Shown here piece by piece: positions 1 through 8,721 of a stretch of 64,000 nucleotides of DNA. Each line of letters starts with the position of its first letter. Position 1 is the first letter of the stretch. The stretch is from Candidatus Melainabacteria bacterium (GTDB lineage: Bacteria; Cyanobacteriota; Vampirovibrionia; Obscuribacterales; Obscuribacteraceae). A program made the position numbers and the translations under genes. A model generated the notes under the pieces. It worked only from the letters and a program-made list of their open reading frames with translations. It had not been told where the DNA came from and did not search any database. The DNA lies in assembly GCA_003153555.1 (NCBI GenBank), contig PLZS01000110.1, positions 13,492-77,491 on the forward strand, given 5' to 3'.

Positions 1-228
1 AACAACGCTGGTAACCTCGGCAACCCCTACGCAAATGGTTTTAACAACGCTGGTAACCTCGGCAACCCCTACGCAAATGGTTACAACAACGCTGGTAACC
101 TCGGCAACCTGAACAGCCTTGGTCGCACACTGAGTGGCAGTGGACTCGGCAATCTGGGCAACTACGCCCAGAACGGCAACTTAAATGGTGGAAGTTTAAG
201 CGGTCTACGTGGCTTGTTGGGAATTTGA
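1..228 (+). CDS. Asn/Gly-rich repeat protein, C-terminal fragment
   Basis: The first frame is open from the left edge to a TGA at 226-228, giving 75 residues of a protein whose start lies outside the window. The visible part opens with two near-identical 14-residue units rich in Asn, Gly and Leu (42-bp DNA repeats at 1-42 and 43-84, a third incomplete unit from 85), then a Gly/Ser/Leu/Asn tail. No domain can be named; composition suggests a secreted or surface low-complexity protein. It is unlike the downstream regulator, so an operon link is not evident. Confidence 0.7.
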   Translation, partial: NNAGNLGNPYANGFNNAGNLGNPYANGYNNAGNLGNLNSLGRTLSGSGLGNLGNYAQNGNLNGGSLSGLRGLLGI

Positions 229-442
229 GTCATTCAACGAATCGATCATCGAAGGGCGTCTTCGGACGATACAGCTCGCCCGCCCATGTCGAGAACATGT
301 AAACAAAAAAGTGCTGTGCTCGATCGCCTTGCTCATGTAGCCAGAAGAACACATTTCGGAACAGTGTGATTAAATCTGCGTCGATATGGACGATGCCGTA
401 CTACGATTGGTTATGTTCCAATCGAGCCTTCGCGAGTTCAAT

Positions 443-1102
443 ATGACTGAAGTCAACCCAATAGAAGTGTTTTTCGTTGAAGACAACGAAGTGATCAGGT
501 TCTGCCTCAGATCATTCTTGAAAAAAATTCCTGATTTTTCCCTGGTTGGAGAAGCGGCAGACGGAGCCATTGCCCTAGAAAAGATCAAACAAGCTCATCC
601 GACCGTGGCTCTAGTGGACATCGGTTTACCGGGTTTGAACGGCATCGAATTGACCAAGAGTCTTAAGCGCTCCGTTCCTGGACTGCATGTCTTGATTCTC
701 ACAGCCAGCGACGATCCAAACGATATTTTTGCATCCCTTGATGCGGGTGCAGACGGCTATGTTCTTAAGGGAGACTTCTCGGACAATCTAGAAATGGCGA
801 TCCGAAGCGTCAGAGTCGGGGCGGTCTGGCTTGACCCGGGTATTGCCCGTCAGGTTCTAGATATGACTCAGCGGACGCTACCCCCGGCGGTACGCCGCGC
901 TCTTGGTCCGATGCCTCAGCTGTCTGAACAAGAGGAACAACTATTGACTGGCGTGGCTGCAAGCAATTGCAAAGACGGAGTCTGTTTAATTGACCCAGCC
1001 TTCTTGCAAAAGTTGAAACGATTTTCGCAGACCGGCAATCACCCAGCACTTGAAGCTCCGCGCACAGGTGCTCAGTTACCCCTGGCTTCCAGCGACGGTT
1101 AA
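443..1102 (+). CDS. Response regulator receiver protein without recognisable output domain
   Basis: The N-terminal ~120 residues are a CheY-like receiver: acidic pair in FFVEDNE, phospho-acceptor Asp in LVDIGLP, Thr/Ala switch in ILTASDD and conserved Lys in YVLKGD. The layout resembles NarL/FixJ regulators, and a stretch reading LSEQEEQLL sits where a LuxR helix-turn-helix would begin, but the remaining ~60 residues do not continue as a helix-turn-helix. It may therefore act through protein contacts or be a degenerate NarL-type regulator. The start at 443 places the receiver at the normal distance from Met; an in-frame ATG at 386 is possible. No strong ribosome site supports either. The S4-domain gene begins 13 bases after its stop. 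Confidence 0.8.
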   Translation: MTEVNPIEVFFVEDNEVIRFCLRSFLKKIPDFSLVGEAADGAIALEKIKQAHPTVALVDIGLPGLNGIELTKSLKRSVPGLHVLILTASDDPNDIFASLDAGADGYVLKGDFSDNLEMAIRSVRVGAVWLDPGIARQVLDMTQRTLPPAVRRALGPMPQLSEQEEQLLTGVAASNCKDGVCLIDPAFLQKLKRFSQTGNHPALEAPRTGAQLPLASSDG

Positions 1103-1115
1103 TTTTGGAGATTGC

Positions 1116-1406
1116 TTGCGGTTAGATAAATGGCTCAAAGTCTCTCGATTGATCAAGCGGCGCACAGTAGCGCAAATGGCTTGCGATCAAGGTCGCGTCT
1201 TTATTGATGACCGCCCTGCCAAATCTTCCACCGAAGTAAAGATTGGTAGCAAGGTGCACTTGGAACTAGGCTCAAGGGCGATCACGGTGCAAATCGCCAC
1301 CGTGCCTCCTGGCGCAGTGCCTGCTCAGGACGCCTCTACATTGTACGAAATGATTGAAGAAATCCGGCGCCCACCTGAAGTATTGGACTGGATGCCAGAC
1401 GCTTAG
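1116..1406 (+). CDS. S4-domain RNA-binding protein (RqcP/HslR type)
   Basis: A 96-residue protein that is almost entirely one S4 RNA-binding domain: LRLDKWLKVSRLIKRR, then GRVFID, then an IGSKVHLELG-type end. Small S4 proteins of this kind bind ribosomal RNA or tRNA on stalled 50S subunits (RqcP in ribosome quality control, HslR in heat shock). I chose the TTG start at 1116 because it gives the family's usual opening and has GGAG at 1107-1110 five bases upstream; an ATG at 1050 would lie inside the upstream regulator gene. It is probably co-transcribed with that regulator. Confidence 0.85.
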   Translation: MRLDKWLKVSRLIKRRTVAQMACDQGRVFIDDRPAKSSTEVKIGSKVHLELGSRAITVQIATVPPGAVPAQDASTLYEMIEEIRRPPEVLDWMPDA

Positions 1407-1462
1407 TGCAGACGCTGATGCTTACTGGTAAATGCAGAGCGAATTAGCACTTCCTTTACCGG

Positions 1463-2149
1463 CTACCAATCCGTATTTCGCAATCGACGCCTTCTGTTTT
1501 GAATCCGCCGCCTTTGGTTTTGGTTGTTCTGATTAAAGCTGTTCTGATTCCAGTTGTTTTGGTTCGCGTAGCTCTGGTTCGGATAGCTCTGGTTCGCTTG
1601 GCTCTGGTTCGCGTAGTTTCGAGTCAGGTAATCTTGATTCGCGTAATTTCGAGTCAGGTAGTCTTGAGTCGCGTAGTTTCGAGTCGTGTAGTCTTGCTGT
1701 CGTCCATAACCCTGACTGAAAGCCGAAACTTGTGAGCGTCCCCAGGCGTAATCGTATGGTGCCTGCTGATTGAAATTGCCGTCATTAGCAAATCTGAATT
1801 GTTGTTGTTGTCTGAATTGTTGTTGATCCTGTCGTTTTTTCCCCGCGCCCAACGTCGAAGCATTGGTTTGAGCTACGGCGTCGCCCAAGGACATCTTGCT
1901 TAAATCGAAGTGCTTGCCATTGGCGAAATGCCTGACGCCTTCTGCATCTACCTGAGGATTTTCTGCGTATTTATCGGGCTTTCTGAAAACCGAGTCTTGG
2001 TTACCAGAATCGAACCCATTGTTTTGCAGCCGGTATGAAGGAGTCGGAGCCGGTAATCTCCAATCATCCGCAAACGCTGCCGGTGTCGCGATGGCGACCG
2101 CGAGACAGACAAGCAACGGCTTCAACTTCATGATTGGCAAACTCATCAT
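1463..2149 (-). CDS. Secreted Asn/Gln/Tyr-rich repeat protein
   Basis: This 228-residue protein starts with a signal peptide (hydrophobic stretch, cleavage expected after AAFA). The mature part has a short ordered-looking section, then from about residue 105 is dominated by Gln, Asn and Tyr, with units of the form QDYLTRNYAN repeated and decaying into NQS/NQN runs, ending in an Arg-rich tail. No known family is recognised; composition resembles adhesive or matrix proteins. Its ATG overlaps the stop of the vWA gene in an ATGA arrangement, with GAGG five bases ahead inside that gene, so the two are likely translationally coupled. Confidence 0.75.
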   Translation of the reverse strand: MMSLPIMKLKPLLVCLAVAIATPAAFADDWRLPAPTPSYRLQNNGFDSGNQDSVFRKPDKYAENPQVDAEGVRHFANGKHFDLSKMSLGDAVAQTNASTLGAGKKRQDQQQFRQQQQFRFANDGNFNQQAPYDYAWGRSQVSAFSQGYGRQQDYTTRNYATQDYLTRNYANQDYLTRNYANQSQANQSYPNQSYANQNNWNQNSFNQNNQNQRRRIQNRRRRLRNTDW

Positions 2150-3381
2150 GCGTGCCTCACACGTACTTTGCCAGGTGCGATCTTTCCCTTGCTAGGCACC
2201 AAAACCGGTGGCTTTATTGCCGGTGCATATTGATTGATGGACGCGGCCAACGCGGCTCCAAGACCAGCTTCACGCAACTCAGCGAATGAAATAGTGTGCA
2301 CGTAATGATAGCGAGCACCCTCTGCCATCAAATTCTGATCAAGATCCAGCAGGTAATTCTGTCCCTGGCGATCGTTACCACCGATCTGGCAGAAGATGAC
2401 CGTCACTTCACCTGGGTCGGTCATCCTTTGACTCGCGCTGATCAATTCATTTCGCACCATTTGCGGCTCGATCTTCGGCACGGGAAGACCGTCAGTAACG
2501 ATTACAATTACGAGCGGCTTGGTATTGGCTTTGTGATGCACAAAATAATTGTCTAAACGTTCCGCGAGTGGTTCGAAGAGTCGAGTTCCGAATTGCTGTC
2601 CGACATTATTGAAGAGGTAATCGATGTTTTGAGCAGTAGCATGCTCGAACACATCATATTCGGTGGCAAATGGAATTATCGTCAGTCCATTTTGAGTAAA
2701 TGCTGCCAGCGATTTTGCCAGATCGGCAGCCTGCAATCCGCACCAGTTCCAGCGAGAAAGTCCATCCGGGCAATCAGGTTGCTTCATCGACATCGAACGA
2801 TCAACGATCAATTCAACATTGTAGTTAGCCAGCACCTTAAAGTTTCGATCCGCCTCCAGAGCGAAGCGATTAGCGCCCACACTCAGTGGTTTGCCCAGAT
2901 CAACCTTAGCTTTCTCTGTGAATAGTTGATTGTCAGCTACACCAAATTGCTGAGCACCCAAAGCAAATGGTTTGGTCGGAGTGTTGTCTCGTTTGGGTAT
3001 CTCAGCAATAAGTACGGCAGTTTTACTTACGATTTCCTTCAGATGAGCGCGAAAGATCATGCCGTTACGTTCGATGGTTATATTTAATGCGTCACCTTGA
3101 AGATGCGCGTCGAGGACTCTGTCGCCTTTGTGGATGCCACAACCGAATGCCGCAGTTCCAGGAGCAACATCGGCAACGGACAGGTCTTGGGTGCCGCTTT
3201 CAGCAACCGTCAATCCCATCCTCTTTTGAATTTCGTCTGAAAGCACTCCGAATGCGCCGACTTGCCCGCGCAGCATCTGAGGCGAATCATCCGCGCTCTG
3301 AGCTATGCAGGTGCTGACGCTGGAAACCACAAGAGCGCTGACAATCAAGTTGGTCAGAAGTAGTCGGAGCGTCCTTTGCAT
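2146..3381 (-). CDS. Secreted von Willebrand factor A domain protein with PDZ-like region
   Basis: A 411-residue exported protein: signal peptide at 1-27, a PDZ-like segment around 50-115 (VADVAPGTAAFGCGIHKGD resembles the carboxylate-binding part of PDZ domains), then a vWA domain from about 187. The metal-ion-dependent adhesion site motif DRSMS is at 194-198, and VIVTDGLP is the later conserved vWA strand. vWA domains bind protein partners through a divalent metal. It precedes and overlaps the repeat-protein gene by four bases, suggesting the two make a joint surface or matrix assembly (inference). The exact PDZ assignment is uncertain. Confidence 0.85.
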   Translation of the reverse strand: MQRTLRLLLTNLIVSALVVSSVSTCIAQSADDSPQMLRGQVGAFGVLSDEIQKRMGLTVAESGTQDLSVADVAPGTAAFGCGIHKGDRVLDAHLQGDALNITIERNGMIFRAHLKEIVSKTAVLIAEIPKRDNTPTKPFALGAQQFGVADNQLFTEKAKVDLGKPLSVGANRFALEADRNFKVLANYNVELIVDRSMSMKQPDCPDGLSRWNWCGLQAADLAKSLAAFTQNGLTIIPFATEYDVFEHATAQNIDYLFNNVGQQFGTRLFEPLAERLDNYFVHHKANTKPLVIVIVTDGLPVPKIEPQMVRNELISASQRMTDPGEVTVIFCQIGGNDRQGQNYLLDLDQNLMAEGARYHYVHTISFAELREAGLGAALAASINQYAPAIKPPVLVPSKGKIAPGKVRVRHA

Positions 3382-3566
3382 GGCGATACCTTGCTGTCCT
3401 AGCTCGGTCAGGGTGAAGAACCCCTCTTATGCAGTTTTACATCCCAGCAGAGGGGATTTTGTGAAGTTTGAGGCGATCGCTGAAACTTTTTATCTAACTG
3501 CAAAAGTCTGACAAGGCAAAAATTTGAACGAGCAAATCCCCAACGCTAAAGTCCGTCAACTAAAAG

Positions 3567-4817
3567 TTAGTGCGTAAAACTTTGTCCAGCTAAATGACTT
3601 TTGCTAGCCGCGCCACGGCTTAGTGTGGACGACACGATAGTTGGTGCTACAACTGCAGCCAATTTATCGACCAGTTTAACTGCGCCGAAGCCAGTCAGAT
3701 GAACAGTATCGATGAAATCAGCATCAGTGAAAGTATTCGAGTCAAACATATCGACGAACTGAGCGTTGTATTTGGAGGCACATTTAGTCACATCGGCTTT
3801 GTAGAGGTCATAAAAATTCGGCACCATCGCCGTCAGATTATCCTTGCGAAGTGGCATATTGACGAGGATTACCTTTACGCCCCGTTCTTGCGCAAAACGC
3901 AGAATATAGTCCAAGTAATAAATTTGAGCATTATAGAGTTTTGGACGAAACGGTTGATAACAAAATCTGTAACACTGCAAATTGTCTGAAACTTCCACAT
4001 TATTGGGGTCTTCAGGTAGAACATTCAGGTCGTCAGGGTAGTCGAATGCGCTGGTACGAATACCAATCCTCGATGGTGAGAGTGGATCTTTAACTTTTTC
4101 AACTCGACTATCTAGAATCGGAACCAGGCAATTGCGGTAATTTCGTTCGGCGATCGTAGCCAATTCATATTTGCAATTCACTTGCGCGGACAGCTTGTTA
4201 AACAGTTCCGTTAAGTAGTACAACGCCTTTTCACTGGTCGATAATCGGGCGTGAATACCGAGTTCGCCCAGTTCACTGATGTGACTCATTAGTCCGAACT
4301 GCTCGGTGGAATTGGGTGCCTCCAACAAGTTATCCAAGAAATCGCGTGGTGCGATCGTGTAGATAATTGTTGACGGAGTTTTCTCGCGCAGTAATCCGTT
4401 CACAATGACAGCTGCATCGGAAGCGTGCATGCCGCCTAGTCCAAATGCAAACGTTTTTATGGGCACTCCTGTGAGAGCTTGAACATCATCCTCAAGATGA
4501 CGCAATCGATTGTGTTTAGTCGCATTGATTGGGAATTTCAGATATGTCGCCTCGCCTTCGTTGACAACGCGAGTCAACAACGACGAACCAAGCAAAACAA
4601 CATCAGGCGTGTACGGAAGTTCTTTGTAGCCCTTCGCCTGCCACCAAGTCCAGCGGTGGTTGGCGGCTTCAAATCGATCGAAGTGTCCGGTAATGAGAAA
4701 AGTTCGAAACGCCAAATCGACACACAGAAACAGCAGCAATGCGATTACAGCGCTGCTCTTGTAAGCATTCGTGGATTGGTTGAACGTTTTCCTCAAAGAC
4801 CTGTGACCCCGCCGCAC
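3567..4817 (-). CDS. Single-pass membrane protein with SGNH-hydrolase-like domain
   Basis: 416 residues with a basic N-terminus and one membrane segment near 22-42, followed by a large extracytoplasmic domain. VVLLGSSLL about 50 residues after the membrane span looks like the Ser block of SGNH/GDSL hydrolases, and DTVHLTGFG near the C-terminus looks like the Asp-x-x-His block. This layout recalls DltD/AlgX-like or cyanobacterial DUF1574 proteins that modify envelope polysaccharides by acyl transfer. Which of these it is cannot be told from sequence alone. It stands alone, with 222 bases free upstream. Confidence 0.7.
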   Translation of the reverse strand: MRRGHRSLRKTFNQSTNAYKSSAVIALLLFLCVDLAFRTFLITGHFDRFEAANHRWTWWQAKGYKELPYTPDVVLLGSSLLTRVVNEGEATYLKFPINATKHNRLRHLEDDVQALTGVPIKTFAFGLGGMHASDAAVIVNGLLREKTPSTIIYTIAPRDFLDNLLEAPNSTEQFGLMSHISELGELGIHARLSTSEKALYYLTELFNKLSAQVNCKYELATIAERNYRNCLVPILDSRVEKVKDPLSPSRIGIRTSAFDYPDDLNVLPEDPNNVEVSDNLQCYRFCYQPFRPKLYNAQIYYLDYILRFAQERGVKVILVNMPLRKDNLTAMVPNFYDLYKADVTKCASKYNAQFVDMFDSNTFTDADFIDTVHLTGFGAVKLVDKLAAVVAPTIVSSTLSRGAASKSHLAGQSFTH

Positions 4818-5039
4818 ACCGTACCACAGCTACTTGGAAATTGCCCTTGCAAACCCACCCGGGGGTTTCCAAGAGGTCATCAACAGAGCGTTTCAGCGGT
4901 TAACAGACAAATAAAAACTGTCTAAAACGACGGCATCAACGGCCAGGGTTCTGTCCCTAGGATTCGGAAGTCTCAATTTTGTGTATGAATGTATTGGTAT
5001 TCTCGACAGGGCAAACTTCTACAGAAAGAGTGAAAAGTC

Positions 5040-5441
5040 ATGTCAGAAACAGTAGATCAAAATACCGATGTCAGCGTGAAAACATCGAGAGCCTCACGAT
5101 GGTCCACCAGTGCGGAGGCGCTTCAACACATTGGCAAAGCTTTCGCTAGCACTAAACTTAAGGTGCGTCTTAGCGACAAAGTGACATTGATATTGCTGGG
5201 AATTTCAACAGCTATGGCGGCGGCCATGGTGCTTTTCCCTCAATTTGCAGCAAGCACAGCCATCGCCTGCGACGTGTTTTTCGCGCTGACGATACTGTTC
5301 TTTATCACTCAAAGACTTGGAATTGTCACAACTTTCGATACCAAACAAACGGTGTTCGCCACCGAGCTAATGTTCGGATTTCTAATCGCCGGAATATTTA
5401 TCGTTATCAATTTAACGGTGTACGCGCTTCACCTCAAGTGA
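5040..5441 (+). CDS. Small membrane protein of unknown function
   Basis: 133 residues: a soluble N-terminal tail rich in Ser/Thr/Lys (about 45 residues), then three hydrophobic segments (LILLGISTAMAAAMVLF, IACDVFFALTILFFI and LMFGFLIAGIFIVINLTVY). The start has AGAAAGAG about ten bases upstream. No family recognised. It lies convergent to rpoD, with only 53 bases between the two stops. Confidence 0.65.
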   Translation: MSETVDQNTDVSVKTSRASRWSTSAEALQHIGKAFASTKLKVRLSDKVTLILLGISTAMAAAMVLFPQFAASTAIACDVFFALTILFFITQRLGIVTTFDTKQTVFATELMFGFLIAGIFIVINLTVYALHLK

Positions 5442-5494
5442 GACAGCATACTTGAGCGGCACCGATGGTGGTGCCAGGAAAACGGAGGACCTGA

Positions 5495-6586
5495 TCAGTC
5501 CATGTATTCGCGCAAGCGGCGGCTTCTGTTTGGATGACGCAACTTGCGGAGAGCCTTCGCTTCGATTTGGCGAATGCGTTCACGAGTAACTCCGAACAGC
5601 TGTCCGACTTCTTCGAGAGTGCGTTGACGACCGTCGTCCAAACCGAATCGCAAGCGCAACACATCACGCTCTCGAGGGGATAGTCCGGACATGACTTCGA
5701 TAATATCTTCTCGCAAGAGTTCTTGCGTTACAGAACTCGCAGGCGTCTCAGCTTCTTTGTCTTCAATGAAGTCGCCAAGTTTGCTGTCTTCTTCTTTGCC
5801 AATCGGAGTCTCGAGCGAAATTGGTTCCTGCGCCACTTTGACTATGTCACGCAGTTTGCTTACGGTGATTTCCATCGCCCCTGCAATTTCTTCTTCAGTT
5901 GGCTTGCGGCCTTTGTCTTGGGCAAGCTGTCTGGTGATCTTTTTGAGCTTGTTGATCGTCTCAACCATGTGCACAGGAATGCGGATGGTGCGTGCTTGAT
6001 CTGCAATCGCTCTGGTAATCGCCTGACGAATCCACCACGTAGCGTAAGTGCTGAACTTGTAACCACGTTCATAATCGAATTTTTCAGTTGCTCGAATTAA
6101 GCCAAGATTTCCTTCTTGAATCAAATCGAGGAACAACATTCCACGTCCAACATATTTTTTTGCGATCGAAACTACGAGCCTCAGGTTAGCTTGCGCGAGC
6201 CGACGCTTCGCTATTGCCCCTTCAGCGCCACCAGTCTCTATTCTGCGTGCGAGTTCGATTTCTTGATCGGCCGTGAGCAGCGGAATACGCCCGATTTCTC
6301 GAAGATACATGCGCACAGGATCATCAGATGACAGACCCTTAGAGGCTTCTTCCGTAAAATGCTCCGGATCTTCTTCGACCTTTTCCTCGTATCCACCCAT
6401 GAATACTGGATCGTCATTGCTTCCGGCGCCATTGCCACGCTCAGACGGCGCAGGCATATCGTCATCATCACTGTCGCTCTCGACCAAAAGTTCTTCCAGC
6501 CCCGTTCGCTCACGCGCTTTACCGGCTTCTTCCAACTTGTCCAGTTTTGTGATGAACGTATCTTCTTTATCTTTGCCCTTGGTCAC
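5495..6586 (-). CDS. rpoD: RNA polymerase primary sigma factor (sigma-70/SigA)
   Basis: 363 residues with an acidic variable N-terminus and then the sigma-70 core: region 1.2 (DDPVRMYLREIGRIPLLT), region 2 with the -10 recognition helix (GLIRATEKFDYERGYKFSTY, ATWWIRQAITRA), region 3 (RIPVHMVETINKL) and region 4 with the -35 helix-turn-helix (LEEVGQLFGVTRERIRQIE). It lacks the long region 1.1 insertion of E. coli, which fits the SigA type of cyanobacteria and Gram-positives. The GTG start overlaps the dnaG stop as GTGA, so the two are translationally coupled in the classical macromolecular-synthesis order. Confidence 0.97.
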   Translation of the reverse strand: MTKGKDKEDTFITKLDKLEEAGKARERTGLEELLVESDSDDDDMPAPSERGNGAGSNDDPVFMGGYEEKVEEDPEHFTEEASKGLSSDDPVRMYLREIGRIPLLTADQEIELARRIETGGAEGAIAKRRLAQANLRLVVSIAKKYVGRGMLFLDLIQEGNLGLIRATEKFDYERGYKFSTYATWWIRQAITRAIADQARTIRIPVHMVETINKLKKITRQLAQDKGRKPTEEEIAGAMEITVSKLRDIVKVAQEPISLETPIGKEEDSKLGDFIEDKEAETPASSVTQELLREDIIEVMSGLSPRERDVLRLRFGLDDGRQRTLEEVGQLFGVTRERIRQIEAKALRKLRHPNRSRRLREYMD

Positions 6587-8523
6587 GCCCTGGTCTCCAG
6601 TATGGGTTCGTCTTCGGTCTGAGCTTCTGCCGCCATGGCGGATTCGATTTTAGCCTTAAATTCGTGGACATCGGCTAGCGACTCAAACTTTTCAATGGAT
6701 GGATATTCACTGTTTAAAGCCGACAACTGCTTAATTTTACTCTGCAATGCAATCGAATCGTTGTCATTTTCAGTCAAACCAACCAAAGCCGACAAATTAG
6801 TCAAAACCCGTTTCAGCTTTTCCTTGAGCAGACTGGCTTTGCTGTGCTTGATGACAAGGTCCACGGGCATGTCCTGCTTGCGCAATTCGTCTGCCTTCAA
6901 AATCGTGTCAATGAGCACGGCAGAGGCATCCTTGTCCGAGGCCAGGATATCCATTAGCTTGTTTTGCAATTCTTCGACGTTCTTAAATGTGCCCTCCAGG
7001 CTATCGATTGCCTCCTTAATGATTTGAAACGACGGAGTCAAAAAACTGTCGTTAGTCATAGCGAGCGAGACACGCTCATAATCATCAAAAGACTTTAGAT
7101 AGAGGGCGAGCAGTTGCATTTCTGCTTCCAAAACAACATTTTTCAATGAGTTTCTTTGGGTGGCGCGGTTCAAGATCTGCTTAGGTCCCCTGTTCGGAGT
7201 CGCACCTAGTTGATTATCTCGACGATATTGACCGACATCGTTGAGCAATCCCTCCTCACGAATACTGATTCTCAATGACCATTGCCTGACATACTCGCTG
7301 CGGTCAACGTCCTTCTTGATGTGTGCGAGGATTGGAACCAGACGTCGCGCCGCTTCGATTTTCCCAGCGTGACTTGTTATATCGCAGTCTTCAATAGCTT
7401 GTTCAAGCTGGTACTCAATCAGAAGCGGTGCCGTTGCTATGGCGTGGGCAAAGGCTTCGGGACCGCCTGGAGCGCGCAAACACTCATCAGGGTCTTTAGC
7501 ACCCGGTATGCGGATGACGCGAAGTTCAATGCCAACGCCTTCAGCCACCTGTTTCAGAGTTTCCACGCCTCGCTCTACCGCTTTGATCCCCGCTGGGTCA
7601 GCATCAAATGCCAGATAGACGCGTTTGGACTCTGTATAACGCACCAGCGAACGAGCCTGGACTTCGGTCAAAGCCGTCCCTAAGGTGGCGACAGTATTCG
7701 TAAATCCGAATTGATGAGGAGTAATGGCATCGAAATATCCCTCCACGACAATTACTGCATCTTCTGTCTTGATCGTTTCCTTCGCTAAATTGAAAGCGTA
7801 GAGATGGCGTCCCTTGGTGTAGATAGGAGTTTCAGGAGAGTTGACGTACTTCGCATCATCGTTCGCTAAAGTTCTGCCACCAAATGCGATGACTCTTCCT
7901 TGATCGTCGCAAATTGGAATCATCAGGCGATTGCGAAACAGATCATAGTAACTGTTGGTGTCTGCTTTTCGACGAACAAGCCCAGCTTCTTCCAAAGTCG
8001 CCGGCGCTACTTTTGTAGAGCTTGTTAAATAGCTAAGCAATCCATCCCACGTCGGTCCGGCGTAGCCAATTTTAAAGCGATCAATGATTTCTTCCGGAAT
8101 ACCACGCTTCTCCAAATAGTCGCGCGCGATGACACCATCTGTAGGGTCTTTAAGCAACTGCGAAAAATACTGACTGGCTTGCTGATAGAGCATCAAAATA
8201 TGCGTACGCTTGTCGTACTCTTCTTTTTGTTCAACAGTCTCGACTAGCTGAACACCATACTTGTGAGCCAGTTCACGCACAGCCTCCGGAAACTCGATGC
8301 CTTTCTTCTTCATGAGAAAAGCAAAAACATCGCCCTTTTCGTGACAACCAAAACAATAAAAGAATCCCTTGTCGGGACGGACTGAGAAGGACGGACCCTT
8401 TTCGTCGTGGAATGGACAAAGCCCAGAGTAATTAACCCCGCTGCGCTTCATCGTCACATGCTCAGAAACGACTTCGAGGATGTTTGCCCGGCTTCGGACT
8501 TCGGCAATGTCCTCTTTATTCAA
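6583..8523 (-). CDS. dnaG: DNA primase
   Basis: Makes RNA primers for the replication fork. The N-terminal CHC2 zinc finger is clear (CPFHDEK, then FYCFGCHEKGD about 20 residues later), followed by the primase core and TOPRIM motifs VVEGYFD and LAFDADPAG; the last ~200 residues fit the DnaB-binding end. I place the start at a TTG (8523) because GGGGGA lies four bases ahead; another TTG 12 bases upstream (8535) has no site in front of it. About 646 residues, normal for the family. It overlaps rpoD by four bases. Confidence 0.96.
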   Translation of the reverse strand: MNKEDIAEVRSRANILEVVSEHVTMKRSGVNYSGLCPFHDEKGPSFSVRPDKGFFYCFGCHEKGDVFAFLMKKKGIEFPEAVRELAHKYGVQLVETVEQKEEYDKRTHILMLYQQASQYFSQLLKDPTDGVIARDYLEKRGIPEEIIDRFKIGYAGPTWDGLLSYLTSSTKVAPATLEEAGLVRRKADTNSYYDLFRNRLMIPICDDQGRVIAFGGRTLANDDAKYVNSPETPIYTKGRHLYAFNLAKETIKTEDAVIVVEGYFDAITPHQFGFTNTVATLGTALTEVQARSLVRYTESKRVYLAFDADPAGIKAVERGVETLKQVAEGVGIELRVIRIPGAKDPDECLRAPGGPEAFAHAIATAPLLIEYQLEQAIEDCDITSHAGKIEAARRLVPILAHIKKDVDRSEYVRQWSLRISIREEGLLNDVGQYRRDNQLGATPNRGPKQILNRATQRNSLKNVVLEAEMQLLALYLKSFDDYERVSLAMTNDSFLTPSFQIIKEAIDSLEGTFKNVEELQNKLMDILASDKDASAVLIDTILKADELRKQDMPVDLVIKHSKASLLKEKLKRVLTNLSALVGLTENDNDSIALQSKIKQLSALNSEYPSIEKFESLADVHEFKAKIESAMAAEAQTEDEPILETRA

Positions 8524-8721
8524 GGAATCCCCCAAAGCTAAAATGAACCCCAGTCGGCATTAATAGCCCTACAGGCTCCGTGCGCGACCATTAACCCACA
8601 GTTTTATAGCATGCTCCTCCGACTCAACCTTCCGCCTGACAGGTTAATTTCCATAGATCAAATATATGTTTTCAGCTAATATGTCCATCGCTAATATCAC
8701 CGCATGTCGAGGAGCAGGTTT

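Noticed and set aside
1..130. CRISPR array suggested by regular repeats
   Set aside because: The repeats are contiguous with no unique spacers and keep one open frame, so they are coding repeats.
1499..1735. Plus-strand Val/Leu-rich open frame
   Set aside because: It is the reverse of the Asn/Gln repeat gene; its regularity only mirrors that repeat.
3420..3465. Hairpin with CCCCTCT / AGAGGGG arms as a terminator
   Set aside because: The loop is about 20 bases and no T-run follows on either strand.
5458..5475. GGCACC/GGTGCC hairpin between convergent genes as a terminator
   Set aside because: Stem is present, but no T-rich tail on either strand.
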